This document shows, piece by piece, positions 1 to 7,646 of a stretch of DNA of 64,000 nucleotides (position 1 is its first letter; every line of letters begins with the position of its first letter). The notes under the pieces are model-generated. The model ran no database searches. It had not been told where the DNA came from and worked only from the letters and a program-made list of their open reading frames with translations. Position numbers and translations under genes: made by a program. The DNA is from VFMC01 sp050248155 (GTDB taxonomy: Bacteria; Actinomycetota; Acidimicrobiia; Acidimicrobiales; Ilumatobacteraceae), in contig JBFWSW010000018.1 in assembly GCA_050248155.1 (NCBI GenBank), positions 1 to 64,000 on the forward strand, read 5' to 3'.

Positions 1-36
1 GGCCGCGAACGAGCCATCCAGGCGAAAGGACCATCC

Positions 37-306
37 ATGGACGTCGAGTTGACCCCAGAAGAGTCGGAGGCCGTGCGGCAGGCACTGCGCTCGTACCTCT
101 CCGACCTCCGCATGGAGATCACCGACACCGACAACCCGGAGTACCGGCGCACCCTGCGCGACGAGCGAGCGACACTCGAGAGCGCGATGACCAAGCTGGG
201 CGGGACCACGCCCGAGGCGGAGACGACGTCGACCGAGGCCTCGGCGCAGACCGTCACCCCGACGCTGCGCGTCGTTCGCATGTGGTGGACCTCGTCGGGC
301 TCGTGA
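37..306 (+). CDS. small hypothetical protein
   Basis: An 89-residue acidic protein that I do not recognise. The first two thirds are charged and probably helical (LTPEESEAVRQAL to about residue 55). The last third is Thr/Ala-rich and looks disordered. The ATG is preceded by an AAAGGA Shine-Dalgarno-like sequence about 8 nt upstream, which supports the start. It ends 11 nt before the converging NERD-like gene. No membrane segment, Cys cluster or catalytic motif is visible. Its real operon partners lie left of the window. Confidence 0.55.
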   Translation: MDVELTPEESEAVRQALRSYLSDLRMEITDTDNPEYRRTLRDERATLESAMTKLGGTTPEAETTSTEASAQTVTPTLRVVRMWWTSSGS

Positions 307-317
307 GACCCTGACGG

Positions 318-1079
318 TCAACGAGCGGGAGGAAGCGCCGCCGACAGCTGGCGGGCGACGGCATCGATGACGCCGCGGTCCCATGGCCCCGGCTCGGTGA
401 CGGCGTGGATCAGGCGCTTGGCCCACACCACGTGGACACCATCGATCTCGAACGGCTTCGCGAACAGCCCCCACTCCGCCTGGACGAACACGATCGCGGG
501 ATGCACGGGTGCGATCGCGAGGCCGAGCGGTTCGAGCACGGCGCGCACGGCCTTCACCGGGCGCTCGAGAGCGCTGACCAGTTCGGTGCGATCGCGGCCG
601 GCCACGACCAGCCGGTGGTCGGGCCGCCGACGGGTCCCGGTGTCCCGGCACTCGACGCGTCCCCGGGTCGATTCGGCGCCGACGATCCACACCCCGGAGG
701 GAGCGACCACGAGGTGGTCGACGACTGTCGAGCCGTGTGGGATGCGTCGCGCGTGGAGCGTGACGAGCTCGTCGCCGGCATGTCGCTCGAGCAGCACGGC
801 GACGACCCGTGCTCCGTCCACGCCGGTGCGCGGAGACACGGTCGAGGGCGGCTCGTCGCCCATCAGCCGGACCATGGTGGCCAGCCGGCCCCACCGCTGG
901 TCGACCTCGGACTGGCGCTTCGCCCGGCGTCGCTCGTACTCGCGCTGGCGCCCAGCGCCCGGGATCGAGCCCGCCCACGCAGCAGCGGCCAGCGCTGCCG
1001 CGCGGCTCGCCTCCGTCTCACTCGCGTCGTGGCCGGCGGTCGCCGAGTCCGCGTCGGCCGGAGTTCTCTTCGTCGGCAT
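318..1079 (-). CDS. degenerate NERD-domain-like protein
   Basis: A 253-residue protein. Residues about 90-170 resemble a NERD (nuclease-related) domain: the stretch HGSTVVDHLVVAPSGVWIV has the family pattern of a conserved Asp followed by a hydrophobic strand and G-hydrophobic-W/F. Active NERD/PD-(D/E)XK proteins continue with E-V-K. Here the position reads GAESTRGRV, so the catalytic Lys is absent. The N-terminal 60 residues are Ala-rich and then basic. I chose the ATG at 1079 (MPTKRTP) because the upstream in-frame extension is Arg/Ser/His-rich and looks non-coding. It is divergent from zwf across 143 bp. A structural, non-catalytic role is possible; function unknown. Confidence 0.6.
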   Translation of the reverse strand: MPTKRTPADADSATAGHDASETEASRAAALAAAAWAGSIPGAGRQREYERRRAKRQSEVDQRWGRLATMVRLMGDEPPSTVSPRTGVDGARVVAVLLERHAGDELVTLHARRIPHGSTVVDHLVVAPSGVWIVGAESTRGRVECRDTGTRRRPDHRLVVAGRDRTELVSALERPVKAVRAVLEPLGLAIAPVHPAIVFVQAEWGLFAKPFEIDGVHVVWAKRLIHAVTEPGPWDRGVIDAVARQLSAALPPAR

Positions 1080-1209
1080 GCCCGTTGATCGGCGCTCGAC
1101 GCCGCAGCCTTGATCCACATGAGCGTTCCGCGCAGAGAATTGACCATGACTTGACGACGGACAGACGGAGCGGCCCCGGTGGCGTGACGATGCCATCGAC
1201 GGGTCGCCG

Positions 1210-1215
1210 TAGTCT
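1210..1215 (+). promoter_or_regulatory. putative -10 element of zwf (TAGTCT)
   Basis: TAGTCT ends 8 nt before the zwf ATG, so the predicted transcription start falls at or next to the start codon. No convincing -35 hexamer and no Shine-Dalgarno are seen. This fits a leaderless or near-leaderless transcript. Confidence 0.45.
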
Positions 1216-1222
1216 TCGCGAG

Positions 1223-2713
1223 ATGTCGCAGCACGTCACCACGCACACCGATCCGAGCGATGTGGTGCCGTCGCTGATGTCGCCGGTGAAGCCACACGTG
1301 ATCGTGCTCTTCGGGGCCACCGGTGACCTCTCGCGACGCAAGCTGCTGCCCGGGCTGCTCCACCTCTCACTCGCCGGCCTCGTGAGCGAGTGCCGGATCG
1401 TGGGCACCTCGCTCGACGACTTCTCCGACGACGAGTTCCGCAACTTCGCCCGGGAGGCGTGCGACACCTTCTCCAGCCGGGACGTCTCCGACGATCAGTG
1501 GGCGAGCTTCGCTCGGCGCCTCTTCTACGTCCCGCAGACGAAGGGGCCATCGGCCCTCGCCGGCGTGGTCGAGGCGGCCGAGGCGGAGCTCGGCGGCGAG
1601 CCGCGCCGGCTGCACTACCTCGCGGTCCCGCCCGCCGCCGCGAGGGTGGTCGTGAACACGCTCGACGAGGCCAAGCTCGTCGAGCGCTCGCGCATCGTGA
1701 TGGAGAAGCCCTTCGGGACCGACCTCGCGTCGGCTCGCGCGCTGAACGCCTCGCTGCACGAGACGTTCTCGGAGGAGCAGATCTACCGGATCGACCACTT
1801 CCTCGGGAAGGAGGCCGCGCAGAACATCCTCGCCTTCCGGTTCGCGAACGGTCTGTTCGAGCCCATCTGGAACCGTGAGCACATCGACCACGTGCAGATC
1901 GACGTGCCCGAGGCGATCGGGCTCGAGGATCGCATCGCGTTCTACGAATCGACCGGCGCGTACCGAGACATGGTCGTGACGCACCTGTTCCAGGTGCTCG
2001 CCTTCACCGCGATGGAGCCACCCACGGCGCTCGAGCCGCGTGCGATCAGCGAGGAGAAGAACAAGGTCTTCCGGTCGATGATGCCGATCGAGCCGACCGA
2101 CGTCGTGCGCGGGCAGTACATCGGATATCGCGACGAGCCAGGCGTGTCGCACGACAGCGAGACCGAGACCTTCATCGCGCTGCGGTGCAGCATCGACAAC
2201 TGGCGCTGGGCCGGTGTGCCGTTCTTCCTGCGCACGGGCAAGCGGATGGCCGAAGGCGCGCGCATCATCTCGATCGCGTTCCGCGAACCGCCGAGGAGCA
2301 TGTTCCCCGCCGGGTCGGGCATCGGCCAGCACGGCCCCGACCACCTCACCTTCGACCTGGCCGATGCGTCGAAGCTGTCGCTCTCGTTCTACGGCAAGCG
2401 GCCGGGTCCGGGCATGAAGCTCGACAAGCTCAGCCTGCAGTTCGCGTTGCACGAGACGGGTCGTCAGCACGACGTGCTCGAGGCATACGAGCGGCTGATC
2501 CACGACGCGATGTGCGGCGACCACACGTTGTTCACCAGCGCGGAGGGCATCGAGCGGCTGTGGGAGCTGTCGACGCCGTTGTTGCACGCTCCCCCGCCCG
2601 TGCGTGCGTACGCGCCTGGTTCGTGGGGGCCGAACGCGATCCATCAGCTCATCGCACCCCACGCATGGCGGCTGCCCTTCGAGCGTGCGTGGCGGACGAA
2701 CCAGACGAACTGA
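1223..2713 (+). CDS. zwf: glucose-6-phosphate 1-dehydrogenase
   Basis: A 496-residue enzyme of the oxidative pentose phosphate pathway, cytosolic, oxidising glucose-6-phosphate to 6-phosphogluconolactone with NADP. The dinucleotide-binding motif GATGDLSRRKLLPGL is at residues 31-45. EKPFG begins at about 161. The active-site signature RIDHFLGKE begins at 189. Length matches the family (about 480-510). The ATG at 1223 (MSQHVTT) gives the normal N-terminus; longer in-frame versions are Arg-rich and start inside the divergent gene. The gene stands alone: no gnd, tal, tkt or opcA lies beside it, unlike the usual actinobacterial cluster. Confidence 0.97.
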   Translation: MSQHVTTHTDPSDVVPSLMSPVKPHVIVLFGATGDLSRRKLLPGLLHLSLAGLVSECRIVGTSLDDFSDDEFRNFAREACDTFSSRDVSDDQWASFARRLFYVPQTKGPSALAGVVEAAEAELGGEPRRLHYLAVPPAAARVVVNTLDEAKLVERSRIVMEKPFGTDLASARALNASLHETFSEEQIYRIDHFLGKEAAQNILAFRFANGLFEPIWNREHIDHVQIDVPEAIGLEDRIAFYESTGAYRDMVVTHLFQVLAFTAMEPPTALEPRAISEEKNKVFRSMMPIEPTDVVRGQYIGYRDEPGVSHDSETETFIALRCSIDNWRWAGVPFFLRTGKRMAEGARIISIAFREPPRSMFPAGSGIGQHGPDHLTFDLADASKLSLSFYGKRPGPGMKLDKLSLQFALHETGRQHDVLEAYERLIHDAMCGDHTLFTSAEGIERLWELSTPLLHAPPPVRAYAPGSWGPNAIHQLIAPHAWRLPFERAWRTNQTN

Positions 2714-2776
2714 GCGTCGGCTCGGGTCGGACGTTCGCACCCGCGGAACCCGCACTCATCGGAGCATGATGTCTCG

Positions 2777-3742
2777 ATGGATGACATCGTCCTCGAATCG
2801 CTGCCTGCATTGCTGCGTCGCTTGAAGGTCGGGCGGGAGGAGGCCGTCCAACGCTCGCTCACCTCGCTCATCATCGATCAGCCCTACCCACCCTGGAACA
2901 CGCGCTCGGCCACCTGCGTCAACGGCCGCACGTTCCTCCGGACCGTCTACGAGCGAGCGTTCGGGCCCGAGTGGCCCGGCGACGACCTGGTGTTCGTCGA
3001 CGAGTACGAGCTGCGAGGCCGCACCGACGAAGAACGAGGTGGGGCTCCCGACTGGGCAGTGCTGTGGGCCGACCGGATCTGGCTCATCGAGCTGAAGACC
3101 GAGGTGGGCAGCCACCGGGCGGCACAGATCCCGCTCTACTTCGAGCTCGCCCGCTTCCACCATCGGACGAGCGCGGTCGACGTGCTCTACGTGACTCCGA
3201 CGATGCCACGCCAGCGGTTCGAGCCAGGGGCTCGGGAGCGCTTCGCCCACCTGACGTGGGACGAGGTCGCACCGATGGTGCGTCGTGCCTGGCGCTCGTC
3301 CGGCGCGGCGCGTCTGTCGCTCGTCGACGACGTGTGCTCAGCGATCGGGATGTTGCACTTGCCGCCCACGGAGTGGAGAGTCGCAACGATCGACGCTCCG
3401 ATTCGCGACCTCGGCCCAGCGTCGGTCAACCCCACGATCCAGCACACCACGGAGGTGGTCGACATGGTGGATGATCCCGTCGAGTCGGCACTTCGGCTCG
3501 CCCGCGCGAGCGCGGTCGACGGGAGCCAGCGAGCCCTCGACGTCGACATCGCGTCGTTGGACGATCTGCTCGAGCTTCGAACGGCGGTCAACGATGCGAT
3601 CGCCGGGGATCCCGACGACAGCGTGCACTTCGTGCGCGCGTGGATGTGGCGGGCGGTCTCGAGCACGGGTCGCGCACTGACCTCGTCGGGCGAGCGGACG
3701 GGTTACGAGTTGCGGCTGTCGCGGTATCGCGCACCGCGATGA
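2777..3742 (+). CDS. PD-(D/E)XK nuclease-like protein, unknown role
   Basis: A 321-residue protein with a recognisable PD-(D/E)XK core in the first third: APDWAVLWADRIWLIELKTE supplies the Asp and the E-x-K pair of the restriction-endonuclease fold, followed by a charged helix and a hydrophobic strand (AVDVLYVTPT). The C-terminal half has no motif I know. An ATG at 2777 is preceded at 7 nt by CATGAT, a -10-like hexamer. It has no methyltransferase, helicase or toxin partner nearby, so it is not an evident restriction-modification or defence cassette. A DNA repair or standalone nuclease role is possible. Confidence 0.7.
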   Translation: MDDIVLESLPALLRRLKVGREEAVQRSLTSLIIDQPYPPWNTRSATCVNGRTFLRTVYERAFGPEWPGDDLVFVDEYELRGRTDEERGGAPDWAVLWADRIWLIELKTEVGSHRAAQIPLYFELARFHHRTSAVDVLYVTPTMPRQRFEPGARERFAHLTWDEVAPMVRRAWRSSGAARLSLVDDVCSAIGMLHLPPTEWRVATIDAPIRDLGPASVNPTIQHTTEVVDMVDDPVESALRLARASAVDGSQRALDVDIASLDDLLELRTAVNDAIAGDPDDSVHFVRAWMWRAVSSTGRALTSSGERTGYELRLSRYRAPR

Positions 3743-3833
3743 TGGGACCATTCCTTTCGGGAGCGTCCCGCACTCGACGGTTCACGATCGCGTGACTAGG
3801 GTCGCCGTAGCGGGCGCTGTCGATCGGAGGAAC

Positions 3834-4583
3834 ATGGCCGAACGAACCTCATACGCGCCCGGCACGCCGTCGTGGGTCGACGTCAGCACACCGAGCACGG
3901 CGATCGCCGCCGACTTCTACACGGCCCTCTTCGGATGGACGGCCGAGATGGCGCCACAACCGGAGGCCGGCGGATACGGGCTGTTCACCTTGCGCGGCAA
4001 GCGCGTAGCGGGACTCGGGCCGCTGCAGGATCCGCAGTTGCCGCCCTCGTGGTCGGTCTACGTGACGGTGACCGATGTCGACGGCACGGCGGCCATCGCA
4101 GCCGCCAACGAGGGAACCGTGATCGTCCCGCCCATGGATGTGCTCGACGCGGGGCGGATGGCCGTGCTGCGCGATCCGCTCGGCGCATCGATCTCGCTGT
4201 GGCAGCCCGGCACGACCATCGGCGCCGAGCTCGTCAACGAACCCAACACCTTCGTCTGGAACGAGCTCGCGACACCGGGCCTCGCCCATTCGTGCGCGTT
4301 CTATCAGCGGGTGTTCGCCTGGCAGCAGATGGAGGGTCCGAACGACGGGACGATCTTCTCCCTCGACGGCGACATGGTCTGCGGTGCGCACCTTGCGGCG
4401 GACGGCGAGTCGCCCGGCTGGTCGGTGTGGTTCGCAGTCGACGACTGCGATCGCTCGGCCGCGCAGGTGCGCGACCTCGGCGGCGCCGTCTGGGTGCCGC
4501 CGAGCGAGATGGGCTTCGGGCGGGGCGCGGTCGTCGCCGACCCAGCCGGTGCCGTGTTCGGCATCACCAAGCTCGCCGGCTGA
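3834..4583 (+). CDS. VOC-superfamily protein with two glyoxalase-like domains
   Basis: A 249-residue protein made of two tandem vicinal-oxygen-chelate repeats, about residues 8-120 and 130-245. Each repeat opens with a short strand and helix (TPSTAIAADFYTALFGW and LATPGLAHSCAFYQRVFAW) and ends with a GRMAVLRDP/GRGAVVADP-like strand. This is the layout of the actinobacterial CFP32-like proteins, whose substrates are mostly unknown. The start ATG follows GGAGGAAC, a clear ribosome-binding site at correct spacing. A TAGGGT hexamer at 3797-3802 may be its -10. Whether metal-binding residues are all present cannot be judged without alignment. Confidence 0.88.
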   Translation: MAERTSYAPGTPSWVDVSTPSTAIAADFYTALFGWTAEMAPQPEAGGYGLFTLRGKRVAGLGPLQDPQLPPSWSVYVTVTDVDGTAAIAAANEGTVIVPPMDVLDAGRMAVLRDPLGASISLWQPGTTIGAELVNEPNTFVWNELATPGLAHSCAFYQRVFAWQQMEGPNDGTIFSLDGDMVCGAHLAADGESPGWSVWFAVDDCDRSAAQVRDLGGAVWVPPSEMGFGRGAVVADPAGAVFGITKLAG

Positions 4584-4689
4584 TCCGGGCACCGCACGGC
4601 CACGTCGGCCGCCCGCCGCCCTCATCGGACGCCGGACCGGTTTGAATCCGGGCACCGCACGGCCACGTCGGCCGCCTGCTGCCCTCATC
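4583..4689 (+). repeat. two direct repeats of 44 bp
   Basis: The segments 4583-4626 and 4646-4689 are near-identical direct repeats (two C/T differences), spaced 63 bp start to start. Each contains GGCCACGTCGGCC, an interrupted palindrome. They occupy most of the 168-bp gap between the VOC gene and the helicase. They could act as a transcription terminator pair or belong to a dispersed palindromic repeat family. No U-tract is present. Confidence 0.75.
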
Positions 4690-4751
4690 CGGCGCCCTGC
4701 GCGGGCCGTCGTGCTTGCCCGCTTGTGCCTTGGCACACTGGTCGGCCCGCC

Positions 4752-6491
4752 ATGTCGACCCCGTCCACCCTCGATCCCCGCCTGGCCACGCGTCCGAGCG
4801 TCCGGCTGCGTCCCTGGCAGCGCGCCGCGTTCGACCGCTTCATCGCGCACGAGCACCCCGACTACCTGGCCGTCGCCACCCCCGGGGCGGGCAAGACCAC
4901 GTTCGCGCTCACGTGCGCGCGCTGGGCCCTCGGCCGCCAGCGCCGGCGCCTGATCGTGGTCGCACCCACCAGCCACTTGAAGTCGCAGTGGGCGCACGCA
5001 GCGCACCGGCTGGGTCTGCAGCTCGACCCCGACTGGACTCCGATCGGTGGGCTCGCTCGGGACGTGCACGGCCTGGTCACGACCTACCAGCACGTGGCCA
5101 CCGCGGGCGCGGCGACGGTGCTCCGCGGTCTGGCGAACGACGCCTTCGTCATCCTCGACGAGATCCACCACGCCGGCGACGAGCGCGCCTGGGGCGACTC
5201 GGTGCGGCACGCGTTCGAGCCGGCCGCACGACGCCTCGCCCTCAGCGGCACACCGTTCCGCAGCGACAGCGCGGCGATCCCGTTCATCCGGTACGACTCG
5301 TTGGCCGAGGGCGACACCGCGAGCAGCGACTACACCTACGGCTACGCCGACGCACTGCGCGACGGTGGCGTCGTGCGGCCCGTGTACTTCCCGCGCATCG
5401 ACGGACTGATGGAGTGGAGCGCTCCCGACGGCAGCATCGTCAGCGCGAACTTCCACGACGAACTGGCCCGCGACGCGATGGCGCACCGGCTCCGCACGGC
5501 CCTCAGCCTCGATGGAGACTGGCTTCCGGCGGTGCTCCGGCAGGCGCACGACCGGCTGACGACGATTCGCAGCGGGCCGGGAGGCCAGCCCGACGCGGCG
5601 GGGCTCGTGATCGCCATGGACCAGCAGCACGCGCAGGGCATCGCGCAGCTGATCCGCCGGAACTTCGGCGTGCCCGCCGAGGTGGTCGTCAGTGACGATC
5701 CCACGGCTTCCGCCCGCATCGCCCGCTTCGCCGGCTCCGACGCACCGTGGCTGGTGGCCGTCCGGATGGTCAGCGAGGGCGTCGACATCCCGCGCCTGCG
5801 GGTCGGTGTCTATGCGACGACCGTCACCACCGAGCTGTTCTTCCGGCAGGCGGTCGGTCGCTTCGTGCGCTGGCAGGACGGGCGTGGCTCGCAGAAGGCG
5901 TACGTGTTCCTGCCCGACGACCCTCGACTGCGCACGCATGCGTTCCGGATCGCCGAGGCTCGCCGGCACGTCCTGCGCCCGCCGTCGTCGACCGAGTCCG
6001 ACGAGCTCGCCGAGTTCGAGCGCGACCTCGCCCTCGACCCGCTGTCCGAGGTCGGCGAGCCCGAGCAGCTCAGCCTGTTCTCGGCCCTCAGCGCGGTCGC
6101 CACCGGCATCGTCGTGCACACCGTCACCGCGGACGGTGTGGCCTTCGACGACGAGCCCGACGCCGCGCCGGGATGGAACGGTGAGGGTCGCGACGGCAGC
6201 GACGGCGGCGGCGGTGCCGAGCTCGACCTGGTGCTCCCCGACATCCCGACCGACGCCGGGTTCGCCCGCGACGAGCATCGCAGCGTCGCCGAGGTGAAAG
6301 ACGAGCTGCGCGCGAAGAACGCCTGGGTCGCGCAGCGGCTCGTCGACCTGACCGGGTTGTCGCACCGCGAGGTGAACGCCGAGATGAACCGCCGGGCAGG
6401 GGTCGCGAAGGTGACGCTCGCCACGGTCGAGCAGCTCGAGCGGCGGCTGCGGTACGCCGAGAGCTGGCTGCTGCGCGCCAGAGGTCGATGA
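4752..6491 (+). CDS. superfamily 2 DEAD/DEAH-type helicase
   Basis: A 579-residue SF2 ATPase. Motif I is GAGKTTFA near residue 49. Motif II is DEIHH. Motif III-like is LSGTPFR. Motif V is SEGVDIPRLRVGVYATT. Motif VI is QAVGRFVRW, so both RecA lobes are complete. The C-terminal 150 residues are acidic and Gly-rich, then helical (RREVNAEMNRRAGVAKVTL), and are not a standard helicase domain. I chose the ATG at 4752; a GTG at 4725 adds only nine unlikely residues. This architecture is common and poorly studied in actinobacteria. A nucleic-acid repair or remodelling role is inferred from family only. Confidence 0.9.
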   Translation: MSTPSTLDPRLATRPSVRLRPWQRAAFDRFIAHEHPDYLAVATPGAGKTTFALTCARWALGRQRRRLIVVAPTSHLKSQWAHAAHRLGLQLDPDWTPIGGLARDVHGLVTTYQHVATAGAATVLRGLANDAFVILDEIHHAGDERAWGDSVRHAFEPAARRLALSGTPFRSDSAAIPFIRYDSLAEGDTASSDYTYGYADALRDGGVVRPVYFPRIDGLMEWSAPDGSIVSANFHDELARDAMAHRLRTALSLDGDWLPAVLRQAHDRLTTIRSGPGGQPDAAGLVIAMDQQHAQGIAQLIRRNFGVPAEVVVSDDPTASARIARFAGSDAPWLVAVRMVSEGVDIPRLRVGVYATTVTTELFFRQAVGRFVRWQDGRGSQKAYVFLPDDPRLRTHAFRIAEARRHVLRPPSSTESDELAEFERDLALDPLSEVGEPEQLSLFSALSAVATGIVVHTVTADGVAFDDEPDAAPGWNGEGRDGSDGGGGAELDLVLPDIPTDAGFARDEHRSVAEVKDELRAKNAWVAQRLVDLTGLSHREVNAEMNRRAGVAKVTLATVEQLERRLRYAESWLLRARGR

Positions 6492-6528
6492 TCGCATCCT
6501 CCGGCCGAACAGGTCGTCCGAGGGGCGG

Positions 6529-6534
6529 TACATT
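6529..6534 (+). promoter_or_regulatory. putative -10 element of the DtxR-type gene (TACATT)
   Basis: TACATT ends exactly 7 nt before the ATG at 6541, placing the predicted +1 on the A of ATG. There is no Shine-Dalgarno. This spacing argues for the ATG at 6541 over the GTG at 6535. Confidence 0.55.
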
Positions 6535-6540
6535 GTGGGC

Positions 6541-7203
6541 ATGCCCGCCTCCGGAGAGCACCACCCCGCCTTCGAGGAGTACTGCGAGTGCATCTTCGAG
6601 CTGAGCGAGGACGACGTCGACGTCATCCAGGCGCGCATCGCCGAGCGGCTCATGGTCAGCCGCCCGGCGGTCAGCGAGATGATCCGCCGGCTCGAGGCCG
6701 AGAAGCTCGTCAAGATCGAGAGCGGGGCGATCAGCCTCACCAAGTCGGGCATGATCCTCGCCCAGCAGGTCGTGCGCCGTCACCGTTTGGCCGAGCGCTT
6801 CCTGACCGACATGCTCGGTCTGTCGTGGGCCGAGGCACACCACGAGGCCGGCAAGTGGGAGCACGTCATGAGCGAGTCGGTCGAGGCCGCGATGGATCGT
6901 GTCCTCGGGAGCCCGACGACCTGCCCTCACGGCAACCCCATCCCGGGCTCGAAGTACGACGCACCCGACTCGACGCCGCTCAGCACGCTGCACGTCGGCC
7001 AGCGCTTCACCATCAACCGCATCACCGAGGAGCTCGAGTTCACCCCGGGCCTCCTCGACTTCCTCGAGGAATCGAGCATCCAGCCGGGCCACCAGGGCGT
7101 CCTCACGGCGGCCTCTCCCGATGGCACCGTGACCGTCGAGATCGACGGTCGCCATGTGGGCGTCGGCGCCTTCGCCAGTGCTCGCATCCTCGTCATGTCG
7201 TGA
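6541..7203 (+). CDS. DtxR/MntR-family metal-dependent transcriptional regulator
   Basis: A 220-residue regulator. Residues about 8-65 form the winged helix (RLMVSRPAVSEMIRRLEAEK is the recognition region). Residues 66-140 form the metal-binding and dimerisation domain, with the typical HRLAERFL, AHHEAGKWEH and CPHGNPIPG motifs carrying His, Glu and Cys ligands. Residues about 145-220 are an SH3/FeoA-like domain. This three-domain plan matches IdeR/DtxR more than the shorter MntR. It would sense iron or manganese and bind DNA in the metal-loaded state. Its stop overlaps the GTG of the next gene (GTGA). No IdeR-type operator was recognised upstream. Confidence 0.93.
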   Translation: MPASGEHHPAFEEYCECIFELSEDDVDVIQARIAERLMVSRPAVSEMIRRLEAEKLVKIESGAISLTKSGMILAQQVVRRHRLAERFLTDMLGLSWAEAHHEAGKWEHVMSESVEAAMDRVLGSPTTCPHGNPIPGSKYDAPDSTPLSTLHVGQRFTINRITEELEFTPGLLDFLEESSIQPGHQGVLTAASPDGTVTVEIDGRHVGVGAFASARILVMS

Positions 7204-7625
7204 CAGCAGAGGCACCCGTGGTCAGCCGGCGAACATCGAGACGCGTCCTGGTCGCCATCGCGCTCGTCGGCCTCAGCAGCTGTGCCACCACCTACGACGC
7301 GACCCTCGTGCAGGACACGTCACCTGCCACCACGACGACCATGCCGTCGGGAGCGGCTGCCGACCTCCTGCCGCGCCTCGAATCCGAGGCTCTCGGGCTG
7401 TCGTCGGTGATGATCGCCGGGGGCGACGACGAGGCCGTGTCCGAGCAGATCGAGTCGCTCTGGTCTGCGTCGCGGGTGGAGGTCAGCTCGACGCGACCCG
7501 ATCTCGTCGACGCGTTCGATCAGAGCGTCGCGCTGGTCGCCAAGGCCGTGCGGTTCAAGCGTGCCGCCGACGCCGACAAGGCCGCGGCGAACCTGTCGAC
7601 CCTCGTCGACGCCTTTCTGAGCTGA
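7200..7625 (+). CDS. small lipoprotein coupled to the metal regulator
   Basis: A 141-residue predicted lipoprotein. The N-terminus has RR-rich basic residues, a hydrophobic segment (VLVAIALVGL) and an LSSC lipobox. After a short Thr-rich linker (PATTTTMP) comes a helical domain of about 110 residues rich in Ala, Glu and Asp. It starts with GTG overlapping the regulator stop by 4 nt, so the two are translationally coupled. An in-frame GTG at 7218 would also keep the signal. No homologous family is recognised. Coupling to a metal-sensing repressor suggests a metal-related surface role, but this is inference. Confidence 0.75.
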   Translation: MTAEAPVVSRRTSRRVLVAIALVGLSSCATTYDATLVQDTSPATTTTMPSGAAADLLPRLESEALGLSSVMIAGGDDEAVSEQIESLWSASRVEVSSTRPDLVDAFDQSVALVAKAVRFKRAADADKAAANLSTLVDAFLS

Positions 7626-7646
7626 CGACCAAGCCCGCGCAGACGA

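Noticed and set aside
2777..3742. Restriction-modification or other defence system around the nuclease-like gene
   Set aside because: No methyltransferase, specificity subunit, toxin or partner gene lies nearby.
4725..4751. Upstream GTG as the helicase start
   Set aside because: Adds nine residues without homology features. The ATG at 4752 gives a natural N-terminus.
3849..6752. Open frame of 967 codons on the minus strand
   Set aside because: Antisense to the VOC and helicase genes, whose motifs are unambiguous. Low-complexity composition.
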